A stretch of 64,000 nt of DNA from Cafeteria roenbergensis (Eukaryota > Sar > Bigyra > Bicosoecida > Cafeteriaceae). The stretch is taken from positions 310,001 to 374,000 of the forward strand of contig VLTN01000023.1 of assembly GCA_008330645.1 (NCBI GenBank), given 5' to 3'. The position numbers were made by a program, and so were the translations under genes. Position 1 is the first letter of the stretch. Every line of letters starts with the position of its first letter. Positions 54,324 through 64,000 of this stretch are shown one piece after another. The notes under the pieces are model-generated. The model made no database searches. It saw only the letters and a program-made list of their open reading frames with translations, and was not told where the DNA came from.

Positions 54324-56296
54324 ATGACGTCTGCTTGCTGCAAGCTCACCCTTGCAGCGGTGTTCCTGGTGCTCGCGGTGGGAGGCGCGATCGTCGCCGT
54401 GTTGCTGCCGCCGCAAGTGCACGACAAGCTGGTCAGCGGCGTCGTCTCCTACGTCACGATCGACTCCCAGTCTGCGGGTGAGATATGGATGACGCGTGTG
54501 CCGATGCTGTCGGCGGGCGGCGCGTGGCGCTCGCGGGCGCGCGCGCCCTGGCGACCGCCGCTGGCCGGAGCGGCAACCGGCAGGACTTGCAACACGCACC
54601 GCCCCCGCCCCCGCCCCCATTCGCGTCCCCAACTCCTTGCAGAGGGCTGGAAGGCGTTCGTTCACTCGTCCACGCTCGACCAGGAAGTCTACTATGACCT
54701 GTTCGCCTACGACCTTCGCAACTTGGACGAGTTCATGAACGGCGCGCAGCCCATCTTCAAGGAGCTGGGCCCGTTCACCTTCCGCCTGCGCGAGGAGAAG
54801 ATCGATGCCAAGGTCTCCGCTGATGGCAAGAACGTCTCGTACAAGCTGTGGCGGTACATGATCCCGATGAAGCCAGACGACGCAAACGTGACCATCACGA
54901 TTCCGAATCTGGGTCTGTGGTGAGTGGCGCCCGCATGGAGGAGCGCTCGTCGCCCGCCACAGCGGACCCCTCGCACACCGCCCCCCCGCTCTGTTGCAGC
55001 CACGCACGCGCTTCCGGCCCCGTGCCTGTGCTCGATGCTCGCAGGGCCATCGCGGGCAACATCCACGCCAACACGACCGCCTCCAAGGACAGCTTGTGGG
55101 ACATGGTGAACTTGCTGTTCGGCTTCAAGCTCACGCCCAAGGAGATCGCGTTCCAGCAGCGCACGGTGGCGGAACTGTTCTTCGGCTACGAGGACCCGCT
55201 TCTGGAAAAGTTCGCGTCTGTGGCGCACATCTTCAAGATCGAAATGCCAACACGCTTCCCGGGTCTGCAGCCCAACACCAGCTCGCCCGAATTGGCGCGC
55301 AACCGGACGGGGGTCAGCGTCCAGCTCACAGGCAAGGACGACATGTCCCAGGCGCGCCAGTTTGTGCAGTGGAACGGCATGAAGTCGCTGCGCTGCTGCC
55401 AGACTGGGCCGTGCGGGGGCCAAGGCGAGGATCCGGCAACGGGCAAGCCCGCCTGGCCGGCGGACTTTGCCAACGATTTGACCACGGGCGCCGGCACCGA
55501 CGGCACGCAGTTCAGCACCCTCCTCCCGGAGGAAGGGTCCGTGCAGAAAGTGTTCGTGGACGCGCTGGTGCGGGCGACGGAGCTCTCTTCCATCGGGAAC
55601 GGCAAGCACGTCATCAAGGGCATTCCCTGCCAGCGGTTCTCCATCCCAAAGTCGGAGATGCAGAACTCGACGTACACCCCGGCCAACGCCGCGTACGGCA
55701 TGACAGGCATCCCCACCGGTCTCATGAACCTCGAGGCGTGCGAAGGAGGCGTGCCCATCCTCGTGTCCAAGCCTCACTTCCTCGACGCAGACCCGTCCCT
55801 CGCGGCCGCCGTCGCCATGGAGGGCACCTCCCCCGTCTCCGGCCGCGAGAACCTCGACACCTTCCTCGACGTGGAGCCGACCACCGGGACGACCATGCAG
55901 GTTGCAGAGCGGCTCCAAATTAACATGAAGTTCGGGCCATTCGGCTCCCACATCCCCGACGTGCGCAAGCTCGTCTACCCGCTCGGGTGGCTGAACAAGC
56001 GCGGCGTCGTGTCGGACGCGAGCGTGACGCAGTGGCACGAAGGCGTGGGCTTCGCGCGCATTGTATCCCTTGGAGTGACGGCGGGGGGGGCGGCCCTGGG
56101 AGGGCTGGCGATCACCGCAGCGGCCGTGTGTGGCGCCCTCGGCCTTCGCCAGTGCTACTCCGGAAAGCCCGACGACGAGCGCCCCGGCGCCACGATCGGA
56201 GGACTAGGCGGGGGCTTTGATGATGACATCTACGAGCCCCTTGAGGGCGCCCGGGCAGGAGGGCGCGCCGGCGGCGGCAGGTCAGTGAATTTCTAG
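54324..56296 (+). CDS. CD36/LIMP-2 family scavenger-receptor-like protein
   Basis: Three exons, 54324-54477, 54643-54919 and 55045-56296 (donors GTGAGA and GTGAGT; phases fit), give 560 residues. N-terminal membrane span (residues about 7-30), large ectodomain and second span near 482-510 followed by a short cytosolic tail: the CD36/LIMP-2 layout. Signatures: EVYYDLFAYDLRNLDEF, FKELGPFTFRLREEKID, ELFFGYEDPLLEKF, HVIKGIPCQRFSIP, EGGVPILVSKPHFLDADPSL and TFLDVEPTTGTTMQVAERLQ. Several N-x-S/T sites fit a glycosylated lumenal domain. Family members bind lipids, lipoproteins or lysosomal enzymes; which one here is unknown. The tail lacks an obvious dileucine lysosomal signal. Intron 1 (165 nt) has no in-frame stop, so retention would insert 55 residues after the first span. 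Confidence 0.93.
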
Positions 56297-56739
56297 GTCG
56301 CTGTGGCTGGGGCGCCGCGCTCGCCAAAGCGACCGGTGGCCCTAGCGCGCTGCAGCGGTTTTCCACGTGCATCATGCCATAAGCCAGGTTTAGTCTGGAT
56401 CAAGCTTTCCGTGGCCCCTCGGCGTGCGCCCGGAGCCAGTATTGCGTGAACACTCGAACTCTGCCTTGGCTGGAAACCGAAACCAGAGGCGAAACGAACG
56501 CTGCCCAAGCCCCTTCCTCGCGGCTCCCCTGGGCCACCGATGAGCACACGCAAGATGCCCATCGCTGCGCCTGGGAGCCGCTGCCTGGTGCCGCCGTGCG
56601 CCAAGACGGCGCCCCTCGCGCCCGCGGCTCAAGCGCCCTCTCGATGGCTGCAGTTCTGGCGCTCTGCCCGCACCGGCAGTGGCGCGATGGCACGGCAGGC
56701 AGCGCACCGCAAAGCGGGCGAGGGTCCCGCCTGCGACAA
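56297..56739. other. Intergenic, tandem plus-strand genes
   Basis: 443 nt between the CD36-like stop and the chosen start of the CBS-phosphatase. The downstream frame is open from 56446, so some of this may be 5' coding sequence. Confidence 0.45.
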
Positions 56740-59150
56740 ATGCGGACTCGCGCTGGCCGACGACTTGCGGCGGTTGCGGCGGCGTCCAGCCGCGCTCCCG
56801 GGACCTGGCGGCCCGCCCACCGGATCTGGGTTGTTCCACCCACTGCGGCCCGCCCCTTCCCTCGCGCGTCTGGGAGCCGTGGCGCGTTTCCGGCGCGCTC
56901 GATGGAAACTCTGAGCGTGGCCGACCTGCTGGCGGCGTTTGGGCGGACCTCGGCCTCGGAGCACACGGTGCCTGCGGACGGAACGCTGCACGAGGCCATC
57001 GAGGCAATTGTGACCCGCAGAATTCCCATCGTCATCGCCGAGCATGCGGGCAGCTTCGTTGGCGTGGTCACGGCCCGCGACATCTTGCGGTCCGTGCACG
57101 AATTCGAGGGCGAGGGCGACCCGCTCGCGCAAACCGTGCGATCCATCTCGACGCCGGCATCCAAAGTCGTCACGGCCGCGCCCGACGACTCCCTCTCCCA
57201 GGTATCAATCATCATGTCCGAGGCCCGCGTCCGCTCCCTCCCTGTGGTGTCCACGAGTGCGGGTGGCAAGGCTGAGCTGGCGGGTGTGGTCACTCTCAAG
57301 GACGTCAGCGACTTCGTGAACATGCCCGACACCGGCGCGAAGGAGAGCTTTTCCAAGAACATTCTGGGGCGCAGGGGGCTGGGATCGGGCGCAACCATGC
57401 GCCTGGGCCGGACTGCGCAGCAGTCGGGCGCCAGCGGGGACGACACCGCAGGCCGCTGCACTGGGGAGAGCTCCGTTCCCACCCTCCCGGCGACTGCATC
57501 CGGCGAGTGGATTCAGCTCCGCACAGGCGCCGCCTGCGAGGCACGTCAGGTGAAGCCCCCCCAGCCCCCTCCCCCCATTGAGGACGCGCACTTCGTCGCC
57601 CGCGTCAGCTGGCCCGCTGACGGCGAGGCCTGCCTGACAGACTCGCGACAGGGCGGAAACCCCCGCGGCACCGCGGACGGCGGAGGCGCAGTTGCCCCGG
57701 TGACCTACTTCGGGGTGCTGGACGGCGTGGGGTCCTGGGCCGGCCGTGGCGTTGACCCCACCGCCTTCTCAGCGGCTCTGCGGGACGCGGCCGTCGACTG
57801 CGTATCCCGCGCTCCGGCCGGCCTCTTCGCCGGGGTGGGCCGCTCGGCGGCCAGGCCGGGAGACCGCTTTACCCCCTCTCAGCCCGCCCTGGGCCCCCCC
57901 TCCCCGCTTGATGTCCTCGCCGCCGCCTGGCGCAACACGCTCGCCACGCGCGTCGTGGGCTCCACCACTGCGCTCTTCGCCTCCCTGGACCCGCTCACCG
58001 GACACCTCGCGGTTGCCAACGTGGGGGACTGCGGCGTCCTGGTGGTGCGGCCGCTGCTGGAGGGAGCGGGCGGCAGCATGGTGAGCGGTGCCACCGCGCC
58101 AGGTGACGACGACCTGCCTCCCCTCGCCGTGGCCTACCGGTCCGCCCAGCAGCTCCACGACTTCAACTTCCCGTTCCAGCTCGGCTACGCGCCGGGGTCG
58201 GACGAGGACGGCGAGGAGAGCTCGGGGCTGCACGACAGCCACTTTGAGAACCCCACGCACGCAGACTTCACGCGTGTGCCCATCTTGCCGGGCGACATTG
58301 TCATCGCAGCCACGGACGGGTGAGTTGATGTTTGCTTGCCGGGCTGACCCGAGGACGGGCATGGGTGGACGGAGAGGAAGGGGGGAGGGGGTGTGAGGGG
58401 GGGGGCTTTTTGTGGGACTGGTTGGGGGGAAGTGCGGCCGACTGTGCTGCAGGAAGGCCCCCAGGCCAGTGGCGACGTGGGGGCTTGCGTTCGCGTCGCT
58501 GCCGCTGCCCCGCCCGAGCGTTCCCCCAATCTCTGACGCCCCGTGCACTGGCCTCCGCGTCTGCGTGCCGATTGCCTGGCCCTGCAGGCTGTTCGACAAC
58601 GTGGACTCTGACGGCATTCTGCTCGTGGTCGCACGCTGGGTTCACGAGGGCGGCGTCGAGCGGGCCAGGGCCGCATCTGGGCCCACCGACGGGGGCGTAG
58701 CCCTCGATCCGGAGACGTTGCGTCGTGGCGACAACGACCCGATGCGGGGCCTCGCGCAGGCGCTCGTCAAAGAGGTGAGCAGAGCGGGTGCATCGCGCCT
58801 GCCCGGCCTTGCCGTTGCTCGCTCGGTCAATTGTCAACGCATGCTGCTGGGGTGGATGGTGACTGCACCCGCCCACCACTGGCCTCGCGTGGTCCTCCCC
58901 TGCCCCTTGGTTGGTGTCCGCTGCCATCCCGTCGTCCGAGCCATTGCAAAGCGCTTGCCGTGCCCATGCTTGATATTTGCCGACACGCCACGGCCCGCAG
59001 GCTGTGACCCGCTCCATGGACAAGACCCGCGACAGCCCCTTCGCCACACTAGCCAAGGACAACGACATCATGTGGTCGGGCGGAATTCCGGATGACGTTG
59101 CCGTCGTGGTCGGCCTGGTCACTGAAGAGCCATGGCGGCAGCGGCGGTGA
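56740..59150 (+). CDS. CBS-domain pair fused to PPTC7-type PP2C phosphatase
   Basis: Exons 56740-58319, 58588-58774 and 59001-59150 (donors GTGAGT, GTGAGC) give 638 residues. The first 54 residues (MRTRAGRRLAAVAAASSRAP...) have many Arg and no acidic residue, resembling a mitochondrial presequence; an alternative start is the ATG at 56902. Two CBS motifs follow: TVPADGTLHEAIEAIV...FVGVVTARDILR and VTAAPDDSLSQVSIIM...LAGVVTLKDVSDFV. The rest is a PPTC7/PTC7-like phosphatase: YFGVLDGVGSW (metal Asp), GVDPTAFSAALRDA, VVGSTTALFASLD, AVANVGDCGVLVVR, FPFQLGY, IVIAATDG-LFDNVDSDGIL and SPFATLAKDND...GGIPDDVAVVVG. CBS pairs usually bind adenosyl nucleotides, so AMP/ATP control of the phosphatase is a reasonable inference. 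PPTC7 relatives act in mitochondria. Confidence 0.9.
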
Positions 59151-59565
59151 CCTCGCCTCTCGGCGTGTCGTGCTCAAGCGCGCCTGTGCCGTGTTGCCCC
59201 GGCTCGCTGCGACGGGGATGCGCCTCTGGGCGATGTGCTTCAGGCTTGAGGGTGCCTGGGAGAGCGACAAGCGACGGATGCAGGAGCGTGGAGCCTCGAT
59301 GGCCCACGCGCTGCCGCCACGCCCCAGCCCCGCTCAGGCCCGCTCTCGACAGTTGGCACTGCCCATTCTGTCAACACTGGTGCTTGGTTGTGTCGGGTGC
59401 GGCTGTGCATGTGTGTGTATGTGTGTGGCCTCTGTTGGCCAAACCCGTGGCCTGAGATTGCAATCTGTGGAGCGACGGATGCTCAGAACGGCACCGGCTG
59501 CACCCACGGCAGCGCGAAGGCCATGCGCTCCACAGCCGGTACCCGGCCTCCGTCCCGTCCCGCCG
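59151..59565. other. Convergent intergenic region
   Basis: 415 nt between the phosphatase stop (+) and the VOC-protein stop (-). It includes a short TGTG-rich stretch near 59405-59430. No gene seen. Confidence 0.5.
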
Positions 59566-60678
59566 TCACCTGCCTGCCTGCACGAGCCGCAGGTAGTTGC
59601 CGTCCAGGTCCGTGGCCCAGAGCGGGGGAACGGTTGTGTCGACGCCCTGCGCGTTGCCTCGCCGGCCCTCCTCAAGGCTGCTGGCCGTCGCCGCCAGGAC
59701 GGCCTCTTCGTCGAAATCGGGGTCCACCTCCGCCTCGGGGCGCCTGGCGATCCACCCATAGCATTCCGTGATGAACGGGACGCGAACGGACACGGTGGCC
59801 TCTCCCGCGGTCCAGGGGGCCGGGCTCGTGGGTTCGTCGACCGGCCGATCAGAGAACGCGTCGGGCGCCTCGAGCAGCATGACGCTGGCGGCCGTGCGGG
59901 GCTGGCCACCGCACAGCACGCGAAAGCGGCGTCCTGCAACCGACTGGGACACGATGGAGTCAGAGTGCTGCCCGACTGCGTGCATCACCTCCAGCGGCAG
60001 TGGCATGGGTGCCGCAGCCCCTGGCGTGTCCACCCACCCTGCCTCGGACGCCCCAGCGGCTTCCGCCAGCGCCTCTGCCTGGGCTCGCTTGTCGCCGCCA
60101 GCGGCCAGCACACGGTCGGTTGCTCGCTGCAAGACGGCCTCGTTCGCGCGCAGGGTCCCCACGTCCCCCACAGAGGGCATCCCCACACAGTGCTCCCAAA
60201 AGTGCACGGACTCGTCGAGGTCCTTCACGGCGAGGACCAGTGTGGCGAGTTGCGCACGCCGGAAACGGTGCATCAGGGCGAACGTTGCCCCGCCAGGGGA
60301 TTGCACAAAAGCGTGCTCGGGCTGGACCCCTTGGCCCCCGCCGCGCGACAGAGTTGCCCCCATGCGCTTCGACGCGTAGCGACAGCTGCGGTCCAGGTTG
60401 GACGTGCCAAACACGGCAAGAGGGAAAATGCTGCTCGGGCTGTCAATGCGGGGGAAGGACACCGACGCCGAGCTACCAGCCACAACTGCGGTGGACTTTG
60501 GCGTCCAAGACGGCACCATGCCCGCGTCCAGGACTTTGGCGGCCCACACTGCGTCGCTTTCGCCAGTGCGGCTCGGCAGCGCGATGTCCACCAAAGCCAC
60601 AGCCTGCGACGACAGCATGCGCCGCCCACCAAGCCCTGCCCCCGACGCTGCCAGACACGTGCGCTGGAGGCGAATCAT
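59566..60678 (-). CDS. VOC (glyoxalase-fold) protein, probably mitochondrial
   Basis: Single exon, 370 residues from the ATG at 60678 (14 more codons are open upstream to an ATG at 60720). MIRLQRTCLAASGAGLGGRR followed by MLSSQ has the look of a mitochondrial presequence. The centre holds a typical VOC half-module, LATLVLAVKDLDESVHFWEH-CVGM, and the end holds the matching strand with metal-ligand context, LWATDLDGNYLRLVQAGR. A preceding half (ALVDIALPSRTGES...) may be a second, diverged VOC repeat. VOC proteins include glyoxalase I, dioxygenases and epimerases; which activity this has is unknown. Convergent with the phosphatase gene. Confidence 0.75.
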   Translation of the reverse strand: MIRLQRTCLAASGAGLGGRRMLSSQAVALVDIALPSRTGESDAVWAAKVLDAGMVPSWTPKSTAVVAGSSASVSFPRIDSPSSIFPLAVFGTSNLDRSCRYASKRMGATLSRGGGQGVQPEHAFVQSPGGATFALMHRFRRAQLATLVLAVKDLDESVHFWEHCVGMPSVGDVGTLRANEAVLQRATDRVLAAGGDKRAQAEALAEAAGASEAGWVDTPGAAAPMPLPLEVMHAVGQHSDSIVSQSVAGRRFRVLCGGQPRTAASVMLLEAPDAFSDRPVDEPTSPAPWTAGEATVSVRVPFITECYGWIARRPEAEVDPDFDEEAVLAATASSLEEGRRGNAQGVDTTVPPLWATDLDGNYLRLVQAGR

Positions 60679-61141
60679 GCCGTGGGGTCCCGCTGAGGCG
60701 TGCGCCGCGCTGCGCGCCAACTGCTACGGAGCAGAGCCGCTTTTGGCGAGCGCGGCAGTATTCCTCGCTTGCATTTTCGCAGTGCCTAGCTGCCGGGCAC
60801 CGCTTGCAGCCGCCGCTGCATCGCAGCAGACTATTGGAGCCAGCTGGTAGATTCAGACGTCACACGCCTCACACGGATCAACAAGTGCTGCATTGGAAAC
60901 AGGCCGGCCCTGCCTCGGGTATCGTTGGCCCCGAGGAGGGAGCAAACAGCGCAGGCCAAGAATGGGCATTCGGGGGACAAGGCGTCTAAATTAACTCGCT
61001 GGCGGCGTTGCAGGTTCATGCGCAGGAGAGAAGCGATGGGGGGAGCATCCAACGGCAGACCAGCCCCGTCGGCTGTGGGAGCTGTGGCTCTCACGCCTAC
61101 CCTTCCCTTTGCAGCGATGGGAGCACGGTCTCTCGCTGCGG
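60679..61141. other. Intergenic, tandem minus-strand genes
   Basis: 463 nt between the homeodomain-protein stop and the VOC-protein start. An 11-mer, TATTCCTCGCT, occurs here at about 60768 and also upstream of the saccharopine-dehydrogenase-like gene at about 8030; a shared promoter element is possible but weak. Confidence 0.4.
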
Positions 61142-62629
61142 CTAGGCTCTCTTGCGCTCGGCCAGCTCCGGTGCCAGCAACTGCTCCGCCCGCCGTTTGA
61201 GCGGCAGCCATATTCGCTTCCGCTCGTTGCGAAACCAGTTTGACACCTGCTGCAGAGTCATGCCGCTCTCTCCGGCCATGGTGGCCTTCTCTGCCTCTTG
61301 CGGGTACGGGCTTGACCAATGGTCCACCATCCACTGTTTCAGGGCCTTGGTTGTGTCGGCTGGAAGCCTCCCCGACGTCTTCTCGTCATAGTTCTGCACG
61401 TCCATGTAACCCTCCGGCACCCCGAAGCACACCACGCTTCTGCCCGTCGACGGATCCAGCTGCACGGAGGCATCCAGCAAGGGCCGTTTGGCCATACTGG
61501 ATACGAAGCTGCCCCGCTGCGTGCGGCTCTGTCGGGGGCGTGTGGTAGAGCTCTGCGGACCCTTGCTTCCCGCGACCCGCTTCGCGCTTGGCGACGAACG
61601 CCCGCGGCTCGCCCCAGCAGGCGAGCTTGGAACGCGGTGAGCCGCCCCAGGGCCGCCACCTCGCGCCGCGGGGGTGGCTCCGTCGTGGTCGTCGTCGTCA
61701 TCGTCGTCGTCGTCAGCGTCACCGTCGTCATCGTCGGCATCGCCGTCATCGTCGTCGTCATCGTCGGCGCCTGCGCTGCCTCTGCCGCTGGCGCTAGCGC
61801 TCGCAGCATCTGCGTGCCCGACGTTACCGGCGACCAAAGCCTGTCTCCTGCCCGGCTGAAGGCCTCTGCCTCGACCGCTGCCACGCGAGGTGGTGTCCCG
61901 GTGATCCAGCATTCCGGCGTCATGAGCGACCAACTGGCCGGCCGGCTGGAGCGCCGCGCTGCCACCAACAGGAGTCGATGTCATGGGCGCTGACAAGCCA
62001 CGCGGGGCGAGGGATGGCGACGTTCGAGTCGACAAGGCGCGGGGATTCGAGGATCTGGAGAGAGTGGCCGGAGCATGGGAGCCGAGCTGGAGCCACACGG
62101 GGCGCTCGCTGGAGCCGCCTCGGCCGGGAAGGGCCGGCGCGGCAGTCGAGGCGACTGGAGCGTGCTGGTACTGGGCGAGGGGACGATGCTGGAGGGAGGG
62201 CTGGCGCGAGGGGGGCGACAGCCCGGGCAAGGGCGGCTGCAGCTGCTGCGGCTGAGACATTGCCGGGCGCTTGGCTGGCCGGCTCGCCTGTGCCAGGTCG
62301 AGAGGACGCGTCGTGGTTCCGTCAGAGAGCGCTCCTGCGGCGTCCGACGCCGATAGATCCGACGCGCGCTTGCGCCTGCCAGAGCTTGCCAGTGTCGCCA
62401 GCGCGACAGCTGCCGAGTTGCCAGCGTCATCGTGGCGAGCGGGCGCTCCAAGCGACAGGCTGCCGAGGCCGACCCCGAGCGGGCCTCCTCCGCCATCGGA
62501 CAGGTCGGAGTGCATGCCATCGAGCGCAGGGAGCCCCATTCCATCTGATGCCAGCGCTCCGTGACCAGGCGTTGATCCCCAGCCCCCCTCTTCAGCCCCG
62601 CTGGCGTTAGCGAGAGAGTAGGAGGCCAT
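61142..62629 (-). CDS. TALE-class homeodomain transcription factor
   Basis: 495 residues from the ATG at 62629; the frame is open to 62923 and an upstream exon is possible because a pyrimidine-rich run followed by AG lies near 62795. The C-terminus carries a TALE homeodomain: LPADTTKALKQWMVDHW, then SSPYPQEAEKATMAGESGM (the PYP three-residue loop extension) and TLQQVSNWFRNERKRIW (recognition helix with invariant W, F, N, R). The usual TALE residue in WF-I-N is Arg here. Upstream, an acidic Asp-rich run (about 61685-61765), basic clusters (KRASD, SRPAKRPAMS, a possible NLS) and Pro/Gln/Ser-rich sequence look like an activation or interaction region. KNOX, MEIS or PBX partner domains are not evident. 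Confidence 0.87.
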   Translation of the reverse strand: MASYSLANASGAEEGGWGSTPGHGALASDGMGLPALDGMHSDLSDGGGGPLGVGLGSLSLGAPARHDDAGNSAAVALATLASSGRRKRASDLSASDAAGALSDGTTTRPLDLAQASRPAKRPAMSQPQQLQPPLPGLSPPSRQPSLQHRPLAQYQHAPVASTAAPALPGRGGSSERPVWLQLGSHAPATLSRSSNPRALSTRTSPSLAPRGLSAPMTSTPVGGSAALQPAGQLVAHDAGMLDHRDTTSRGSGRGRGLQPGRRQALVAGNVGHADAASASASGRGSAGADDDDDDDGDADDDDGDADDDDDDDDDHDGATPAARGGGPGAAHRVPSSPAGASRGRSSPSAKRVAGSKGPQSSTTRPRQSRTQRGSFVSSMAKRPLLDASVQLDPSTGRSVVCFGVPEGYMDVQNYDEKTSGRLPADTTKALKQWMVDHWSSPYPQEAEKATMAGESGMTLQQVSNWFRNERKRIWLPLKRRAEQLLAPELAERKRA

Positions 62630-63390
62630 GGCGCCGCCGAAGCTGGCCGCCACCGCTGGGCGGGAAAAAGCGGGCCGGCGCGAGGCCCCGAAGGGGTCAG
62701 TGAAGGCAGCTGTGGGCCCTCCTGGGCCGCGGTGGTGAGCCGCCTGCTTGTGCGCCCGCGCTTGGAGCTGCGAGGCGAGGGGCAGGGCTTGCCGTCGGGG
62801 GGGGATTGGTTGGTTGGTTGTGGGGGGGGGGAAGAGGTGAGGTGAGCAGTGGAAACAACCGCCTCGAGCACACGCGGGTCGTTTAGCTTGTGCTGCAAGG
62901 CGGGTCTGGAGCATCCAGCGCAATGCTCAGCGTCGCGCTTGGCTTTGAACCGAAGCAGCAAACCCAAGCGTCCCGCCGCCCGAGGAACTCGCAGTGGCGG
63001 CAGTGGCGGCAGCAGCAGCAGCAACACGAGATGCAAATTGGACGAGCCACCGTGCTGCGCGCCTGGCTGCGAGCCCATGTCCGGCCAGCTGCGTGGCCAC
63101 GACGCAGCTTGCAACCGGCCGGGCATGCAACACGAGGAAATTGCGGCCACGGGCATGCTCGCCCGCTGCCTCCCGCGCGGCTGCCTTTGCAGCTGCCAAG
63201 CAGCTGGGAATGCGCAACTCTGGCCACCCGCCCCCGTGCGGCCGACAGGGCGGGGCCCCGCAGCCCGGCGCTGGTTCGCTGGCCAACGTGGTCGAAGGTT
63301 GACCCGCCAGCGTGGCCGCTGGCTCACCGGCCGCGCATGCGCCAGCAGTGCCCTCGACCCCAGCAGAAACGGGAGGGGCACGCTTTGGGG
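62630..63390. other. Upstream region of the homeodomain gene
   Basis: 761 nt. It holds the likely promoter and possibly a 5' exon and intron of the homeodomain gene, with C-rich and CCAACCAACCAA-like tracts near 62790-62835. No separate gene supported. Confidence 0.45.
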
Positions 63391-63837
63391 TCATGGTGCC
63401 CTCTGACTCACTGCTAGCGACGCCTCCACGGCGCGCTGGAGGCCGCCGTGCGCTACGGTGTCCTCAAGGCTCCGAGTGACCGAGTCCATTGTCACGGTGT
63501 TGTCACCGCGAAGCATGGACTGGCAGTGGCGCAAACCTGCCACAAAGAGCTCGATTGCGTCCCAGAGGTCGTTGGCCACTCCCAGGTGCACGGGCTTGGT
63601 CGTGTTGAGCTCCGCGATGAACGTGCACTGCCCGGTTTGCGCCACCCCGCCCTGGAACACGGCCACTACGCCCGAGTCCTCCTCCGGACCACTCTCGGAC
63701 GCCATTTTGCTCAGAAGCCGGCCGTGCCCCGGCCTGGGAGGGTCCCAGCGCGTGGCGCGGCGCCGAGTGACTCGCGGCCCTTTAGCGAAGAACTGCTCTG
63801 CCGAGAGGCGCGGCGCGGCGGGGCGGCCCCCCGCCAT
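63391..63837 (-). CDS. Small protein of unknown function
   Basis: 148 residues from the ATG at 63837; ATGs at 63705 and a frame extending to 63876 are alternatives. A basic N-terminus (FFAKGPRVTRRRATRW) leads to a mixed strand/helix core: GVVAVFQGGVAQTGQCTFIA, ANDLWDAIELFVAGLRHC and TMDSVTRSLEDTVAHGGLQR. The sequence has normal amino-acid balance, unlike shadow ORFs, which supports it being real, but I do not recognise a family. It sits near the window edge, 553 nt upstream of the first codon open in the homeodomain frame. Confidence 0.5.
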   Translation of the reverse strand: MAGGRPAAPRLSAEQFFAKGPRVTRRRATRWDPPRPGHGRLLSKMASESGPEEDSGVVAVFQGGVAQTGQCTFIAELNTTKPVHLGVANDLWDAIELFVAGLRHCQSMLRGDNTVTMDSVTRSLEDTVAHGGLQRAVEASLAVSQRAP

Positions 63838-64000
63838 AATCGCCCCCCTCCCCCTCCTGCTCACAGGCCAAGGCACGCAAGGCTGTTGCTAACCCTGCGC
63901 AAGGTGGGGCGAGCCCATCATCCCAGGACCCCATCAGCGCGGCATCCGATTTCCGCGCCCAGGCAAGCTGTCCGACCGCCGTTGCTGCACTCCCAACCCG
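63838..64000. other. Window end, no gene seen
   Basis: 163 nt with no ORF or motif I can support; presumably promoter of the small minus-strand ORF. Confidence 0.4.

Overview
This window looks like nuclear DNA from a GC-rich, intron-containing microbial eukaryote. Gene content points to a heterotrophic flagellate: a dynein-arm assembly factor (DNAAF1) implies motile cilia, and there are a TALE homeodomain protein, the SMN-complex protein Gemin2, the fork-protection protein Timeless, a CD36/LIMP-2 receptor, a Patched-like RND transporter and a hybrid histidine kinase, with no plastid-type gene. A bicosoecid stramenopile such as Cafeteria would fit the base composition and compact genes, but that is inference. 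Genes are close together and introns are short (about 100-570 nt). Every intron I could place starts with GTGAG and ends with AG.

Layout, left to right: a 3'-truncated PDZ-like gene (-), a multi-membrane-segment hybrid histidine kinase (-), a saccharopine-dehydrogenase/DUF4166 protein (+), Timeless (+), a D-cysteine desulfhydrase-like PLP enzyme (-), an N-myristoyl-type armadillo protein (+), DNAAF1 (-), Gemin2 (-), a giant PP2A B''-type subunit (-), a cystathionine gamma-synthase-like enzyme with a 57-codon polyalanine repeat (-), ribosomal protein L9 (-), two tandem paralogous secreted proteins (-), a very large UvrD/AddB-like helicase fused to an iron-sulfur PD-(D/E)XK nuclease (+), a Patched-like RND protein (+), an unknown secreted protein (+), a CD36/LIMP-2 protein (+), a CBS-domain/PP2C fusion (+), a VOC (glyoxalase-fold) protein (-), a TALE homeodomain protein (-), and a small unknown ORF (-).

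There is no operon-like logic; neighbours are functionally unrelated housekeeping, signalling and surface genes. The two secreted paralogues are the only local duplication. Two PLP sulfur/amino-acid enzymes lie 15 kb apart, without sign of linkage. The most unusual item is the helicase-nuclease gene at 41-48.5 kb. Its ATPase motifs are recognisable by position but have lost their signature residues, while its nuclease motifs and four Fe-S cysteines are intact, an architecture best known from bacterial AddB/AdnB-type end-processing subunits. Low-complexity coding tracts (Ala, Ser, Asn, His, Asp) and CTG-type repeats are frequent. I found no rRNA, tRNA, CRISPR, transposon or viral element.
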